Part shown: in pieces, positions 1 to 8,724 of the stretch | Layout of the letters: every line of letters begins with the position of its first letter | Numbering within the stretch: the stretch's first letter is position 1 | Assembly (NCBI GenBank): GCA_900473745.1 | Contig: UCMW01000008.1 | Location: forward strand, 1 to 64,000 | Direction of reading: 5' to 3' | DNA: 64,000 nt | From: Hyphomicrobiales bacterium | Lineage (GTDB): Bacteria; Pseudomonadota; Alphaproteobacteria; Rhizobiales; Rhizobiaceae | Translations under genes and position numbers: made by a program | The notes under the pieces: generated by a model | What the model was told of the DNA's origin: nothing | What the model saw: only the letters and a program-made list of their open reading frames with translations | The model's database searches: none

Positions 1-189
1 GCGCCGGAAGGAGCCACATAAAACTACTTAGACAGGTTGCTTCTGGCGCCTCGTCCGAGACTGACATGACCACCCCCGGAGGGAGCGATCCCGACCGGCG
101 GCGGAGCTTGGGTTGATCTATCTCTCCCGCAAGGGGGGAGACAGGCCCCGCCCCTTCGCTATTTCCCTAAACACCGAAAGGAGACCGGC
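1..189. other. Left-edge intergenic sequence with a short palindromic repeat
   Basis: No gene is supported here. Around 120-145 there is a hairpin-forming motif (CTCTCCCGCAAGGGGGGAGA) that resembles the rhizobial intergenic palindromes seen again near 961, 1052, 38152, 39300 and 39401. An AAAGGAG ribosome-binding site for the next gene ends the stretch at about 176-183. Confidence 0.5.
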
Positions 190-696
190 ATGCCAGACCT
201 TCAGACCATCAGCGGTCCCATCATCGAACCGCTGCATCTGCGCCTCATGCGCGACATGGCCGCCGAGCATCGCGTCCCCCTGCACTGCCATACCCGCCAA
301 TGCCGGCGCAGCCGGACCTGCTGCGGCCCCGCCGCCCCGGCCGAGCGGCCGATCACCGCAGGCGAACGCCTGCCGCGCTGCCTCATCCATGCCGAGCCCG
401 CCCTGCGTCGCGATCTGTTGACGCTCGCCGACACACTCTCCGCCTGCCTCGTCCCCAGCCAAGAACCACGCCCATGGCCGGTGGACGAGCAGGCCGCAAC
501 GCTGCTGCGCGCCCGGCTCGGCCTCATCCACCGCATCCTCGGCCGGCCCGGCCCGCATCGGGACCAGGAGAGAGCCGCCCTCGCCGCCTGGCAGTCCAAC
601 GACCCGGACCCGGAGGAATCCGCCCTTTACCGCCGCGTCTGGCGCCACCGCAATCCGCAGAAGCGCCCGCCGGTCCGTGCGGCCACCTCGGCATGA
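190..696 (+). CDS. Hypothetical Cys-containing protein, rhizobial type
   Basis: This is a 168-residue soluble protein that I cannot assign to a named family. It starts at an ATG with a strong ribosome-binding site (AAAGGAG, 6 bases upstream). Residues 33-45 hold a small cysteine cluster (C33, C38, C44, C45) among basic residues, which could bind a metal or simply be structural. There is no signal peptide or membrane segment. GC-rich codon use matches the neighbours. Similar short proteins with an arginine- and cysteine-rich N-terminal third are common in Rhizobiales genomes, but none has a role I can name. It is followed by a repeat-rich spacer, so it probably forms a single-gene unit. Confidence 0.6.
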   Translation: MPDLQTISGPIIEPLHLRLMRDMAAEHRVPLHCHTRQCRRSRTCCGPAAPAERPITAGERLPRCLIHAEPALRRDLLTLADTLSACLVPSQEPRPWPVDEQAATLLRARLGLIHRILGRPGPHRDQERAALAAWQSNDPDPEESALYRRVWRHRNPQKRPPVRAATSA

Positions 697-1097
697 GGGC
701 GCGTTCCCTCTTCTCCCCAGCGGGGAGAAGGTGGTCCGAAGGACCGGATGAGGGGGAGCGAAGCTCACCGACATCAGGCAATCCGACAGTACTCGTCACT
801 GTTGAGGAAGACCGTTCTGCGGCAAAGGCGTCGGCTGCACCACCCCCTCATCCGGCGCGTTCGCGCCACCTTCTCCCCGCTGGGGAGAAGAACCAACCCG
901 CAGCTTATCCCCTCATGCTGAGGTGGGCGCCATGGCGCCCATCGAAGCACGAGGCCTCCACTCTCCCCATCTGTGGGGGAGATGTCGGCGCAGCCGCCAG
1001 AGGGGGGTATGCCGCAGGCAAGGGCACCCGCAAACAGTGCAGGGAGGTTAAGCCCTCCCCCTTGTGGGGAGGGTTTGGGAGGGGAAAAACGGAGCCC
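697..1097. repeat. Spacer filled with rhizobial intergenic palindromic elements
   Basis: This 400-base spacer contains no credible gene. It holds four palindromic repeat units. Units at 705-759 and 842-891 are the same element in opposite orientation, built around a CTTCTCCCC/GGGGAGAAG stem followed by an inner stem (GGTCC/GGACC in one, GGCGC/GCGCC in the other). Units at 961-1007 and 1052-1084 are built around CTCCCC...GGGGAG stems. This is the architecture described for rhizobial intergenic mosaic elements. An apparent long plus-strand reading frame that runs through it is an artefact of the high GC. Confidence 0.75.
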
Positions 1098-1724
1098 CTA
1101 CTCCGCCGCCTTGGGCAGATCCTCGGCCTCGACTTCGACGGGGAGCGGCTCCAGCTCGTAGGAATAACCCTCGAGCATGGAATAGGCCCGCTCGATCGCG
1201 CCGATCTGCACTTCCGACGCCTTGATCGCATCGGTGATCGATTGCGCCCGGGCTCGGAGCATCGAGCCGAGCACGTCGGTGTCGGGCCGGCGGCCGAGCC
1301 GGTCGAGATGTTTGCGCACCCGGGCCCGGTGGCGCTCCAGCTCGAGAATGTGGAAGCGGCATTTGAGGATGTCGTCGGTGAGCTTGCGGCGCAGGCCGGC
1401 CACCGGATCGAACGAGCCCGGTTCCCGCTCGTCGAGGATCATGTCGTTGATCAGCGTCTCCAGCACCATCAGCCCTTTGAGGTCGGTGGGCTCGGCCAGC
1501 TGCGGATCATAGCCGGTATCGTCGAAGACCCGGCGGCGCACGGGATCCTTCAGCAGGTCGTAACAGGCGGAGATTTTCGCAAAAGCCTCGGCGTCGCCGC
1601 CGGCATCCGGATGCGCGGTCTTCGCCACCTTGCGATAGGCCGCCTTGACGGCCGCATCATCGGCATCGCGGGCCACGCCCAGAAGCTCGTAAGGGTCGAT
1701 CACTGCGGCACCCGTCTTCGCCAT
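1098..1724 (-). CDS. J-domain (DnaJ-like) protein
   Basis: This predicted Hsp70 co-chaperone has 208 residues. An N-terminal J domain occupies residues 10-70 and carries the diagnostic HPD tripeptide at residues 38-40, between helices II and III; in this family HPD stimulates DnaK ATPase. The G/F linker, zinc-finger and substrate-binding domains of true DnaJ are missing. The C-terminal 120 residues are helical and unassigned, so this is a type III J protein with an unknown client. The start at 1724 is preferred because the GGGAG motif lies 9 bases upstream; an ATG two codons earlier (1730) has only 3 bases of spacing. Convergent repeats follow its 3' end. Confidence 0.8.
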   Translation of the reverse strand: MAKTGAAVIDPYELLGVARDADDAAVKAAYRKVAKTAHPDAGGDAEAFAKISACYDLLKDPVRRRVFDDTGYDPQLAEPTDLKGLMVLETLINDMILDEREPGSFDPVAGLRRKLTDDILKCRFHILELERHRARVRKHLDRLGRRPDTDVLGSMLRARAQSITDAIKASEVQIGAIERAYSMLEGYSYELEPLPVEVEAEDLPKAAE

Positions 1725-1730
1725 ACTCAT

Positions 1731-2174
1731 CCACTCCCGCGCCCAGCCACCTCTCCCCTAACCCCGGATGGCGGCTGCTTCAAGACGGAACACGCCGTCG
1801 TCCCCGGTCGAAAAACACCCGGGCAGCGAGGCGGGCACGGCGCGCGGGCGGCGGCACGACATCGTTTCCACCCCCTAAATCTCAAGGAATTCAGCCCGTT
1901 GCCGGCAAACCCCAGCGTAGACTGTGACTTTTCATACTTGCAAAGGTTCGGATTTGCCCCTAGCTTTTTCACGTTCGGGCCAAAGATCCCGGAGACTGGA
2001 CAGATTGAATGCGACCGCCCGCGCGGTCATTGGGGGCCTTCTCCCGCCGGTAGACGTTCTTTCCCCGTTATCGCGACCACTCGACGGTTCCGTTTCGGCG
2101 GAACTTCACCCTGCCGCTTCCGGTCCGCCGGCCGTGGCGCAAACGACAAGAAATCGGGAACAAGGAACTCTCCC
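1731..2174 (+). promoter_or_regulatory. Long leader/intergenic region of the cold-shock gene
   Basis: This 444-base gap precedes the cold-shock gene and has no convincing reading frame. Cold-shock genes of the CspA family often carry a long structured 5' leader that controls translation with temperature, and the length fits that pattern. An AT-richer patch at about 1918-1945 is the best place for a promoter, which would give a leader of roughly 220 bases. The promoter position is inference. Confidence 0.4.
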
Positions 2175-2387
2175 ATGGCCACCAAGGGCACTGTAAAATT
2201 CTTCAACCAGGACAAGGGCTTCGGCTTCATCACCCCGGAAGGCGGCGCCAAGGACGTGTTCGTGCACATCTCTGCGCTCCAGGCATCGGGCCTGCAGAGC
2301 CTGCAGGATGGCCAGCAGGTCACTTTCGACACCGAGCCGGACCGCATGGGCAAGGGCCCCAAGGCCGTCAACATCCAGGCCGCCTGA
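2175..2387 (+). CDS. cspA: Cold-shock protein, CspA family
   Basis: This 70-residue single cold-shock domain protein is a nucleic-acid chaperone that melts RNA secondary structure. The RNA-binding motifs are visible: RNP1 (KGFGFI, residues 16-21) and RNP2 (VFVHIS, about 32-37). The ATG at 2175 gives exactly the family length, and an AAGGAACTCTCCC stretch places a ribosome-binding site upstream. It stands alone, between the divergent J-domain gene and the convergent dusA, with a long leader. Rhizobia carry several paralogues, so cspA is used here as a family name and cold induction of this copy is not shown by the sequence. Confidence 0.93.
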   Translation: MATKGTVKFFNQDKGFGFITPEGGAKDVFVHISALQASGLQSLQDGQQVTFDTEPDRMGKGPKAVNIQAA

Positions 2388-2399
2388 TCAAAAAGTTTC

Positions 2400-2425
2400 G
2401 AATGGCGTCCCCCGGGGCGCCATTC
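2400..2425 (+). terminator. Hairpin after the cold-shock gene
   Basis: An 8-bp perfect stem (GAATGGCG/CGCCATTC) around a C/G-rich loop begins 13 bases after the stop codon. It lacks a T-run, so it may act as an mRNA-stabilising hairpin or a weak terminator. Confidence 0.5.
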
Positions 2426-2506
2426 ACGCATTCAGACCTCAGAAATGCCGAAAAGCCGCGCTAGAAACTATTCCGCTGCGGCAGAGGTGTTCGAAGCGCC
2501 CTGTGT

Positions 2507-3523
2507 CTAAGGCCCGCCCAAGATGTCGACCGCCGCGAAGGCCTCGGCAATCAGGTCAGGCGAAACACCCGGCTTCGTCGCCTCGGACGACAGGATCTGC
2601 CGATAGCGCCGGGCACCCGCATAGCCCTGGAACAGCCCGACCATATGCCGCGTGACATGGTTCAACCGCCCGCCGGACGCCACCACCCGCTCGGCATAAC
2701 CGATCATGACATCACGCACGCCATCCCAGTCGACGGCCACGGCCGCCTCGCCATAGATCCGCTGATCGACCTCGGTGAGCAGCGTCGCATTGTGATAACT
2801 CGCCCGCCCCAGCATGACGCCGTCCATGACCGCGAGATGCTCAACCGCCTGGTCGAGATCGCTGATCCCGCCATTGATGCCGAGGAAAACACCCGGGTTC
2901 TCCCGCTTCATCCGATAGACCAGCTCGTAATCCAGCGGCGGGATCTCCCGGTTTTCCTTCGGCGACAAACCCTTCAGCCAGGCCTTGCGGGCATGGATCC
3001 AGATCGCATCCGCCCCCGCCCCGATCATCCGGGCGAGAAAATCGGGCAACACCTCGGCCGGCTCCTGCTCGTCCACTCCGATCCGGCACTTGACGGTGAC
3101 AGGCACCGTCGCCACCTTCCTAATCGCGGCGACACAGGCCTCGACCACCTCGGGCGTCTGCATGAGACAAGCCCCGAACGTCCCCGACTGAACCCGGTCC
3201 GACGGACACCCGACATTGAGGTTGATCTCGTCATAGCCGAAGTCCGAAGCGATCCTGACCGCCTCGACAAGCTTGCCCGGATCCGACCCGCCGAGCTGCA
3301 AGGCGACCGGATGTTCGGCGTCATTGAACGACAGCAGCTTCTCCCGCGGCCCATGGATGATCGCATCGGCCACCACCATCTCGGTGTAGAGCAGCGCACG
3401 AGACGAGAGCTGCCGGTGGAAGAAGCGGCAATGCCGGTCCGTCCAGTCGATCATAGGTGCCACGGCAAAAACCTTGCCCCCAGGCTCCTGGGAAAGCTCA
3501 GCATTTTCAGCGCTTCTCACCAT
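2507..3523 (-). CDS. dusA: tRNA-dihydrouridine synthase A (island-rewritten N-terminus)
   Basis: This 338-residue FMN enzyme reduces uridines in the tRNA D-loop. Family landmarks are APMIDWTDRHCRFF (about 22-35) and NVGCPSDRVQSG with the catalytic cysteine at about residue 106. The mobile element sits in its 5' end: the segment coding MIDWT (3441-3454) is the recombination core, and everything upstream, including the start codon and residues 1-23, comes from the island. The displaced host start survives at 14701-14805. The gene therefore stays intact and should be expressed from a promoter inside the island. The start at 3523 is the only ATG that leaves a plausible leader, and its ribosome-binding site is weak. 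Confidence 0.93.
   Translation of the reverse strand: MVRSAENAELSQEPGGKVFAVAPMIDWTDRHCRFFHRQLSSRALLYTEMVVADAIIHGPREKLLSFNDAEHPVALQLGGSDPGKLVEAVRIASDFGYDEINLNVGCPSDRVQSGTFGACLMQTPEVVEACVAAIRKVATVPVTVKCRIGVDEQEPAEVLPDFLARMIGAGADAIWIHARKAWLKGLSPKENREIPPLDYELVYRMKRENPGVFLGINGGISDLDQAVEHLAVMDGVMLGRASYHNATLLTEVDQRIYGEAAVAVDWDGVRDVMIGYAERVVASGGRLNHVTRHMVGLFQGYAGARRYRQILSSEATKPGVSPDLIAEAFAAVDILGGP
3441..3473 (-). other. attL: attL (left attachment site within dusA)
   Basis: The 14-bp core GTCCAGTCGATCAT is identical to 14711-14724. Similarity continues for about 19 bases to the right with three mismatches, consistent with the conserved dusA coding sequence for residues VFAVAPMIDWT being present on both sides. 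Exact strand-exchange points cannot be fixed by eye. Confidence 0.85.
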
Positions 3524-3630
3524 GTCTGCAATCCGCTCATTTTCGTCTTTTTTTGCGCGTTCTTGACCGTTTGACCGACTTGGTGCAACAAAAGTTGATC
3601 CGAAACGAATTGATGTTGCACTGGACCGAT

Positions 3631-4716
3631 ATGGGAACGATCATCGAACGAAAACGCGCAGACGGTACTATCGCATATCTGGGACAGGTCCGAGTCAAAA
3701 AAGCTGGCAAAGTCATATATGCGGCGGCCGAAACGTTTGATCGCAGAAAGGCTGCCGTTGCATGGATGGCGAAACTGGAGAAGGAGCTCAAGGCTCCAGG
3801 TGGCATCGAGGCGGTGAAGGCCAAGGAAAAAGCCGAAACACTTGCTGACGCTATCGACATTTACGTCAAGGACTCCGGAGACAGGATGGGCAAGACGAAA
3901 GCCCAGGTGCTGCGGTCGCTGAAAGATTTCGCTATTGCGGAAAAAGGATGTGACGAGATCACCAGCGCCGACATTTACGATCTCGCCAAAGAGCTCGGCC
4001 AGACCCGGCAACCTCAGACAGTCGATAATTATCTCTCTCATCTCGCGGCCATCTTTACCGTGGCCAAACCTGCTTGGGGTATCCCGTTGGACCCGGCGGT
4101 TATGAAGGACGCTCGGATAGTTGCGAAGAAAATGGGGGCCGTTACCAAGTCCCGGAGCCGTGACCGGCGCCCTACCCTAGACGAGCTTGATCGCTTGCTC
4201 ACTCATTTTGAGGAACGGCAAAAGCGCGTCCCGAAGATGCTTCCGATGACCAAAGTGGTGGTGTTCGCACTCTTCTCCACGCGCCGGCTGGAGGAGATCA
4301 CCCGCATCCAGTGGGCCGACCTGGAGGAGCAGCACTCCCGCATCCTTGTGCGCGACATGAAGAACCCTGGCGAGAAGATCGGCAACCATGTGTGGTGCGA
4401 CCTCCCCCAGCCGGCACTTCGCGTCATCCGCTCGATGCCCAAGACCATTCCCGAGATCTTTCCCTACTCCACCGACGCGATCGGGGCGAACTTTACCCGA
4501 GCCTGCCAACTGCTCGGCATCAAGGATCTCCACTTCCACGATCTCCGGCATGAGGGCGTCAGTCGGCTTTTTGAAATGGGCTGCACCATCCCCCACGCTG
4601 CGGCGGTGTCAGGACATCGCTCTTGGAACTCACTTAAGCGATACTCGCACATTCGCGGCTCCGGTGATCGGTATGATGGCTGGAGTTGGGTTGACAGGGT
4701 CACGGGGGCCGCCTGA
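3631..4716 (+). CDS. int: Tyrosine recombinase/integrase, dusA-targeting type
   Basis: This 361-residue phage-type integrase catalyses excision and insertion of the island. The N-terminal 60 residues resemble an arm-binding domain and a core-binding segment follows. The catalytic domain shows the conserved arginine in STRRLEEI (about residue 217), the HDLRHE box (about 303), GHRSW, and the tyrosine nucleophile in LKRYSHIR (about 338). All catalytic positions are present, so the enzyme should be active. The start at 3631 gives the usual MGTI-RKR beginning; an upstream in-frame ATG at 3613 is possible. It lies next to attL and diverges from dusA, and its stop overlaps the next start (TGATG). 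Confidence 0.92.
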   Translation: MGTIIERKRADGTIAYLGQVRVKKAGKVIYAAAETFDRRKAAVAWMAKLEKELKAPGGIEAVKAKEKAETLADAIDIYVKDSGDRMGKTKAQVLRSLKDFAIAEKGCDEITSADIYDLAKELGQTRQPQTVDNYLSHLAAIFTVAKPAWGIPLDPAVMKDARIVAKKMGAVTKSRSRDRRPTLDELDRLLTHFEERQKRVPKMLPMTKVVVFALFSTRRLEEITRIQWADLEEQHSRILVRDMKNPGEKIGNHVWCDLPQPALRVIRSMPKTIPEIFPYSTDAIGANFTRACQLLGIKDLHFHDLRHEGVSRLFEMGCTIPHAAAVSGHRSWNSLKRYSHIRGSGDRYDGWSWVDRVTGAA

Positions 4717-5225
4717 TGACAGTGATATTTCAATTCATTCAAGGGGTCGGTGCGCTGGTCGGTTTAATCACTGGCATCGTATACTTTGCCGATCGGCTAT
4801 TCCGGCACTACCCGACCGCGTTCATCGTTACTCGCCCGTTGATGCTGGGAGCATGGGACCGGCACGCCTTGCTTAGGTTTCAAAACAAGGCTGGCAGGCC
4901 GATACTCCTCTCGTGGAAATCGGGAACCGAACCCAACCGGTTACAGATCGCGAAAGGAAATACCGTAAGGGACACTGTGGTGGCTCTCGTTCAAGGCGAA
5001 AGGTGGCTCCATCTGGATTCCGAAGAGGTTACTGAGCTCGACCTTATAAAGCCACCAAACTACCGAGACCTCTCACCGGAAGCAGAAATCTTCACAGAGG
5101 TGTCGTGGCGCTTTGCTCAGCCAGCGTTCTACAAACGCACGCGGAAGATTGCCGTAAGGATCACCAAACGGGATCTCGAAATCATGCTGAGAGGAGAGGC
5201 TGACCAGCTTGATGAGGAGCATTGA
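4716..5225 (+). CDS. Small membrane-anchored island protein, unknown function
   Basis: This 169-residue protein has an N-terminal hydrophobic segment (residues 3-27) and a soluble C-terminal part, suggesting a single membrane anchor. It overlaps the integrase stop by one base, so the two are almost certainly translated together from one message. I recognise no family. The basal GC of this stretch is lower than the flanking chromosome, which is typical of island cargo. A role in exclusion of other phages or in defence is possible from position alone, and nothing in the residues shows it. Confidence 0.7.
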   Translation: MTVIFQFIQGVGALVGLITGIVYFADRLFRHYPTAFIVTRPLMLGAWDRHALLRFQNKAGRPILLSWKSGTEPNRLQIAKGNTVRDTVVALVQGERWLHLDSEEVTELDLIKPPNYRDLSPEAEIFTEVSWRFAQPAFYKRTRKIAVRITKRDLEIMLRGEADQLDEEH

Positions 5226-5376
5226 TCCATGAACATACCCTGTGCCGGCATAACCAAACGCTATTTCGCGTCTCCGTAACGTTGCCGGCCGCAAAGGCAC
5301 CTCGCCGCCAACTATTGCGAGTTGCTTCCACAGAGAATAGCTTCACCATAGAGAGCATTGGCACAACGGGGAAATC

Positions 5377-5838
5377 ATGGCTGATTTGAGGAAGGCAAGC
5401 GATCTTGATGACCGCGTTATCAATGCGGTGGCTCGCAGAACGCCAGGTGCAACTGACGTCAAGATATTGCAAGTCCAAGAGAAGTTTCTTGACGGAATCC
5501 TATATCAGGTAGGATTCATTGTCACCAATAGTAACGGACAAAGCGAACCGTATTTCAATCGTGTTTATGTGACGAAAAACTCACTGGAGGCTTACGGACA
5601 CGATGAGTTTCTGTTTCAGATTGTCGGCGCTCGTCATTCCAAAAGCTTTTACGACATATTTGCAAACGGCGATGTCGTGTCGGGAATCATCGCTCTAACT
5701 GTAACGGTTTTGATTGTGCCTTCGTTCATCGCGTCCTATTTTCTGCAAAGCGCTATTGCCGTGCCAGATTGGATCACCAGTGGGTGGCTGTTGATACTAG
5801 GCTTTTATTTCGGCAAGGCCTCGGGAAAAACGCAGTAG
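5377..5838 (+). CDS. Island membrane protein, unknown function
   Basis: This 153-residue protein has a soluble N-terminal half of about 100 residues and two hydrophobic segments near the C-terminus (about 104-124 and 130-147). It begins 150 bases after the preceding membrane-anchored gene; the start ATG follows a GGGGAAATC stretch. The 3' end overlaps the convergent gene on the other strand by 42 bases. No family is recognised. Composition is AT-richer than the host average. With its neighbour it forms a two-gene membrane module beside the integrase, the place where satellites and prophages commonly carry accessory cargo. Confidence 0.65.
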   Translation: MADLRKASDLDDRVINAVARRTPGATDVKILQVQEKFLDGILYQVGFIVTNSNGQSEPYFNRVYVTKNSLEAYGHDEFLFQIVGARHSKSFYDIFANGDVVSGIIALTVTVLIVPSFIASYFLQSAIAVPDWITSGWLLILGFYFGKASGKTQ

Positions 5839-6111
5839 CAATTGTTTAGATCGGTCAAACCAGTTCAGTCTGTGGCATGCCAGCTTTAGGCTGTATGCCG
5901 CTAAAGCTCGCAAGCGCTCCGCCGCTTCTTCTCCTTCAACTTCACGGCTTCGCAGTTCCGTGGCTATCGTATCGGCCATGGCTTCGGCTTCTTCCTGCCA
6001 ACGGGTCACCACGTCTAGGCCGGTGCCGTCCAGGGCGTCCACGGCGCGAAGTGCGGCCTTGAGGGCAACGGCAAGCTCGGTCGTGCTGTAGTAGTCTGCT
6101 GGGGTGACCAT
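5797..6111 (-). CDS. Hypothetical helical island protein
   Basis: This 104-residue, acidic and mostly helical protein has a good ribosome-binding site (AAGGAGAA, 7 bases before the ATG), which supports it as a real gene even though its last 14 codons overlap the opposite-strand membrane gene. No cysteines cluster and there is no membrane segment. It lies 155 bases downstream of the head-tail connector gene on the same strand and may be the last gene of the structural operon. Function is unknown. Confidence 0.6.
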   Translation of the reverse strand: MVTPADYYSTTELAVALKAALRAVDALDGTGLDVVTRWQEEAEAMADTIATELRSREVEGEEAAERLRALAAYSLKLACHRLNWFDRSKQLLLRFSRGLAEIKA

Positions 6112-6265
6112 GTCTCGTTCTCCTTGGTTGGTGCGTCAGAGAAGACCGAGAGGGACGGCGCCGTCAAAGGAAAAAACGCCTGTAAATCAATAAACTACAG
6201 TGCGAATTGGGCTCCTATACATCATGAAGATGCAGGCGCCCAAACGATACGCAACGTGTCAGCCT

Positions 6266-6658
6266 TCAGGCTTGGACGAGCTTGAGGACGGCACGGGATA
6301 GGCCATCGCGCTCGACTAAGATGACGTCGAATCGGCGGGCGTCGTCCAGGGTGAGCCGGTCCCCCTGCTTGATCAGGTCCGCATGAGGGTATCGGACCAC
6401 ATCGAAGCTAAAATCGAAGCTCGCGCTGGTGGCCAGCGTGCGCATGTCGTTTCCGCTGCGCTCACGTGCGCCGATCTCGATACCGTCATAGGCGGGCGTC
6501 GTGTCGAAAATTCCTTTGAGGTCGATTGTGCTGCGGCTCGGGTCCGGCATGGACCGGCCGTTGGGTGTGCGGGCCATCGGATAGACGACGGCGCGAACTG
6601 AGTACGTTCGATCGACCGTCTTGCTCATCATACGGTCCAGGCGGTCGAAAATTGCCAA
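6266..6658 (-). CDS. Phage head-tail joining (connector) protein
   Basis: This 130-residue protein resembles small phage head-tail joining proteins, which cap the portal and connect the capsid to the tail. The evidence is the opening AIFDRLDRM pattern followed by a beta-rich body and an NGRSMPDPSRS turn, together with its place directly after the capsid gene. A TTG start at 6658 is chosen because ACAGGAG lies 8 bases upstream and the protein then starts where relatives do. An in-frame ATG at 6757, preceded by GAGG, would add 33 low-complexity residues and is the alternative. The family call is from memory of similar proteins and is moderately sure. Confidence 0.65.
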   Translation of the reverse strand: MAIFDRLDRMMSKTVDRTYSVRAVVYPMARTPNGRSMPDPSRSTIDLKGIFDTTPAYDGIEIGARERSGNDMRTLATSASFDFSFDVVRYPHADLIKQGDRLTLDDARRFDVILVERDGLSRAVLKLVQA

Positions 6659-6909
6659 GGGTGTGGCTCCTGTGTCTGGGGTGGTTTGCCCCCCTTGCTC
6701 CCAACTCGACGAAGGGTTGGGGTCCAGGGGGCTGGCTTTCGCCGGATGCGGTCCCATCCGCTTACCTCGACCGCGCGATGCTGCGGCTGGCTTTCGGGTG
6801 ATTGTTGCAGAGGCGCCATGATCACCGGCACGACGGAGGGGTGCGCAACGATAGCGCGCCCCTCGTCCCCCCTCCCATGCCCTTGATCGGACACGGGAGG
6901 AGCGAGAAA
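6659..6909. other. Gap between connector and capsid genes
   Basis: These 251 bases lie between two structural genes that are otherwise tightly packed. Short minus-strand frames cross it without a convincing ribosome-binding site. It could hold the extended N-terminus of the connector, a regulatory segment or a packaging site; the sequence does not decide. Confidence 0.3.
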
Positions 6910-8724
6910 TCAGTTGCCGGGGTTGTAGTAGGCGAACCGGTAGTCGGTCAGGCCGGCGCCGAAATAGTGGTCCAGGCGGAACTCCAAGCCGTCCTGATCG
7001 AAGCCCTCGCGGGACTTCAACCTCGGCTGCTCGTAGCCCGCCAGCAACGCATACTGCAGGCCACGGCCAAAGGTTTCGACCGGGTCCGAGAACATGAAGA
7101 ACGCCGTCGGTTTCAGCTTATCAATGCGGTGCTCGAAAACGGGGACCAGATTCTTGATCGCTTCCGGCACGGCTTGATCAGTCGTGGCAGGATTGGTCGT
7201 GCTGCTGATCAGCTTTTGCGCCGGCACTTCGTTTGGCGTGCCAACAAACACATACTTGGCCGTCAGAGGGAGGCGCTGGCCGTCGATATCCGTCATGCTT
7301 CGCAACGCGGTGCGGCCCTTGATCAGTTCGATTTCAGTGAGGGCCGTACCGGCTGCAGCAAGGTTGCCGTGATCAGCGTGGAACAGCTCTTTGCCGTCGC
7401 TGTTGAGCTTGGCATTCTGGAGGATCGGCGCCCATGCCAGATCACCTTCCAGGCGCGCCGCTGCAACCGCCCAGGTCTGGATAAGGCGAGCGAAGGCGCC
7501 CAACTGGTCGTTGATGATCATGGCCTCGGTCAGACCCAGCACCCGACCGTAGTGACCCATTTTGAAGGTCTCGGAGGAATCCTTCGCGCTGCCGCGCTTG
7601 TACTCTCCGCTCTCAGACAGTGGCTCCAGAGCGGGGCCGTTGCCCAGGTCGACCACCGTCACCTCGCGGAGATCCGGCACGACGTTCCGGTTTCCGATCA
7701 ACTGAAACGTGTTCGGGATCGCGGCATATTGCTGGAGCAGCGTCTTGCGGGTGACGTCTCCCAAGATGTGCGGGAAATCGGAGGTCGAGTGCAGGGCACG
7801 GCGCACAACTTCCGAAGCGGGGCCACGGTGATCATGGCCGCGAAGCTGCAACAGTTCACGGCCAAGCTCGACCAGCGTCAAATCGCGGAACTGGCCGGCG
7901 CCGTCCTCCAGCTTCGAGGTCAGGCCGTGGCGGTGCATGATGGCGTTGGCCATGAGGGTGCGGGTGGTTTCCTGCGCATCGCGCATGCCGCGAGTGCTGG
8001 CGATCGGAAAGGTCGGTGCCGTGTTTTCCCGCTCAATCAGATGATCCAAGAGAGCGGCGCGGAAGGCGTCGACGGTCTGATCGTCTTCGATTGCACGGCC
8101 AACGAGCTCGTGATCGGCTTCGATGCCGGAAGACTTCGCAAGGCCACGGATTTCTGCCTGTCGCTTCTTCTCGGCGCGGGTGATGGCCTGAGTATCGGTC
8201 ATGTCGGTTTTTCCTTCATTTTCAAGTTCGCGGGTCATCGCGCCGGCATCTGCCGGGATCGGGACCACGCTGATTTCTAGGGGTTCCCACTTCGTCGCCC
8301 GAACGGTTGCCACGCCTCCGCTTGGGGCTTCCGTCCGCTTCTCCTCGTGGATCCGGTAGCCCACGCTGATCGGCAACGTGTGGCCGTCCCGCAGGTCTTG
8401 GAGAAGCAACTCCGCCTTTTCCGAACGGGATAGCCGGATGGTGCAACGGGCCTCCCCACGGACGATTTTGAGGCTGCCAGGCACAACGCTGCCGATGCGA
8501 TCGGCAAGGCTGTTTGCGCGGTGCGAGTCCAGCACGCTCATTGCATCCATACGGCCGGAATCGATGGCAGCGGCGGTGACGACTAGCACCTCGTCAAATT
8601 GCCCTTCCCAGGACCGGCGCCGTACCGGCTGCTCGGTCGCGAAGATGACTTCGATTGTCCTCGCCTCGATATCGAGCGTGGTGGAACCGGCGGGCAATGC
8701 ACGGTGGAGGATGGTGTCCGTCAT
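6910..8724 (-). CDS. Prohead protease / major capsid protein fusion
   Basis: This 604-residue fusion is typical of some Mu-like and rhizobial phages. Residues 1-170 form an HK97-type prohead protease with the expected His (LDSHR, residue 68) and Ser (PISVGYRI, residue 120). Residues 175-270 are charged and helical, as in a scaffold (delta) domain. The remainder is an HK97-fold capsid subunit. The start at 8724 overlaps the stop of the upstream gene by 4 bases (ATGA). An internal in-frame ATG at 8202 has an AAGGA motif 9 bases upstream and could yield scaffold-capsid without protease. This gene is what would let the island build its own head. Confidence 0.85.
   Translation of the reverse strand: MTDTILHRALPAGSTTLDIEARTIEVIFATEQPVRRRSWEGQFDEVLVVTAAAIDSGRMDAMSVLDSHRANSLADRIGSVVPGSLKIVRGEARCTIRLSRSEKAELLLQDLRDGHTLPISVGYRIHEEKRTEAPSGGVATVRATKWEPLEISVVPIPADAGAMTRELENEGKTDMTDTQAITRAEKKRQAEIRGLAKSSGIEADHELVGRAIEDDQTVDAFRAALLDHLIERENTAPTFPIASTRGMRDAQETTRTLMANAIMHRHGLTSKLEDGAGQFRDLTLVELGRELLQLRGHDHRGPASEVVRRALHSTSDFPHILGDVTRKTLLQQYAAIPNTFQLIGNRNVVPDLREVTVVDLGNGPALEPLSESGEYKRGSAKDSSETFKMGHYGRVLGLTEAMIINDQLGAFARLIQTWAVAAARLEGDLAWAPILQNAKLNSDGKELFHADHGNLAAAGTALTEIELIKGRTALRSMTDIDGQRLPLTAKYVFVGTPNEVPAQKLISSTTNPATTDQAVPEAIKNLVPVFEHRIDKLKPTAFFMFSDPVETFGRGLQYALLAGYEQPRLKSREGFDQDGLEFRLDHYFGAGLTDYRFAYYNPGN

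Noticed and set aside
697..1097. Possible CRISPR-like repeat array
   Set aside because: Units differ in sequence, spacing and orientation; they are intergenic palindromes, not direct repeats with spacers, and no cas gene is present.
300..2387. Long plus-strand frame of 695 codons ending in the cold-shock protein
   Set aside because: It runs through repeats and antisense to the J-domain gene; only the last 70 codons are a real protein with its own start at 2175.
3457..3630. Upstream extension of the integrase
   Set aside because: It overlaps the dusA coding sequence and attL; relatives begin near the MGTI segment at 3631.
6802..8280. 492-codon plus-strand frame
   Set aside because: It is antisense to the protease-capsid gene and reads as a third-position GC artefact with no ribosome-binding site.
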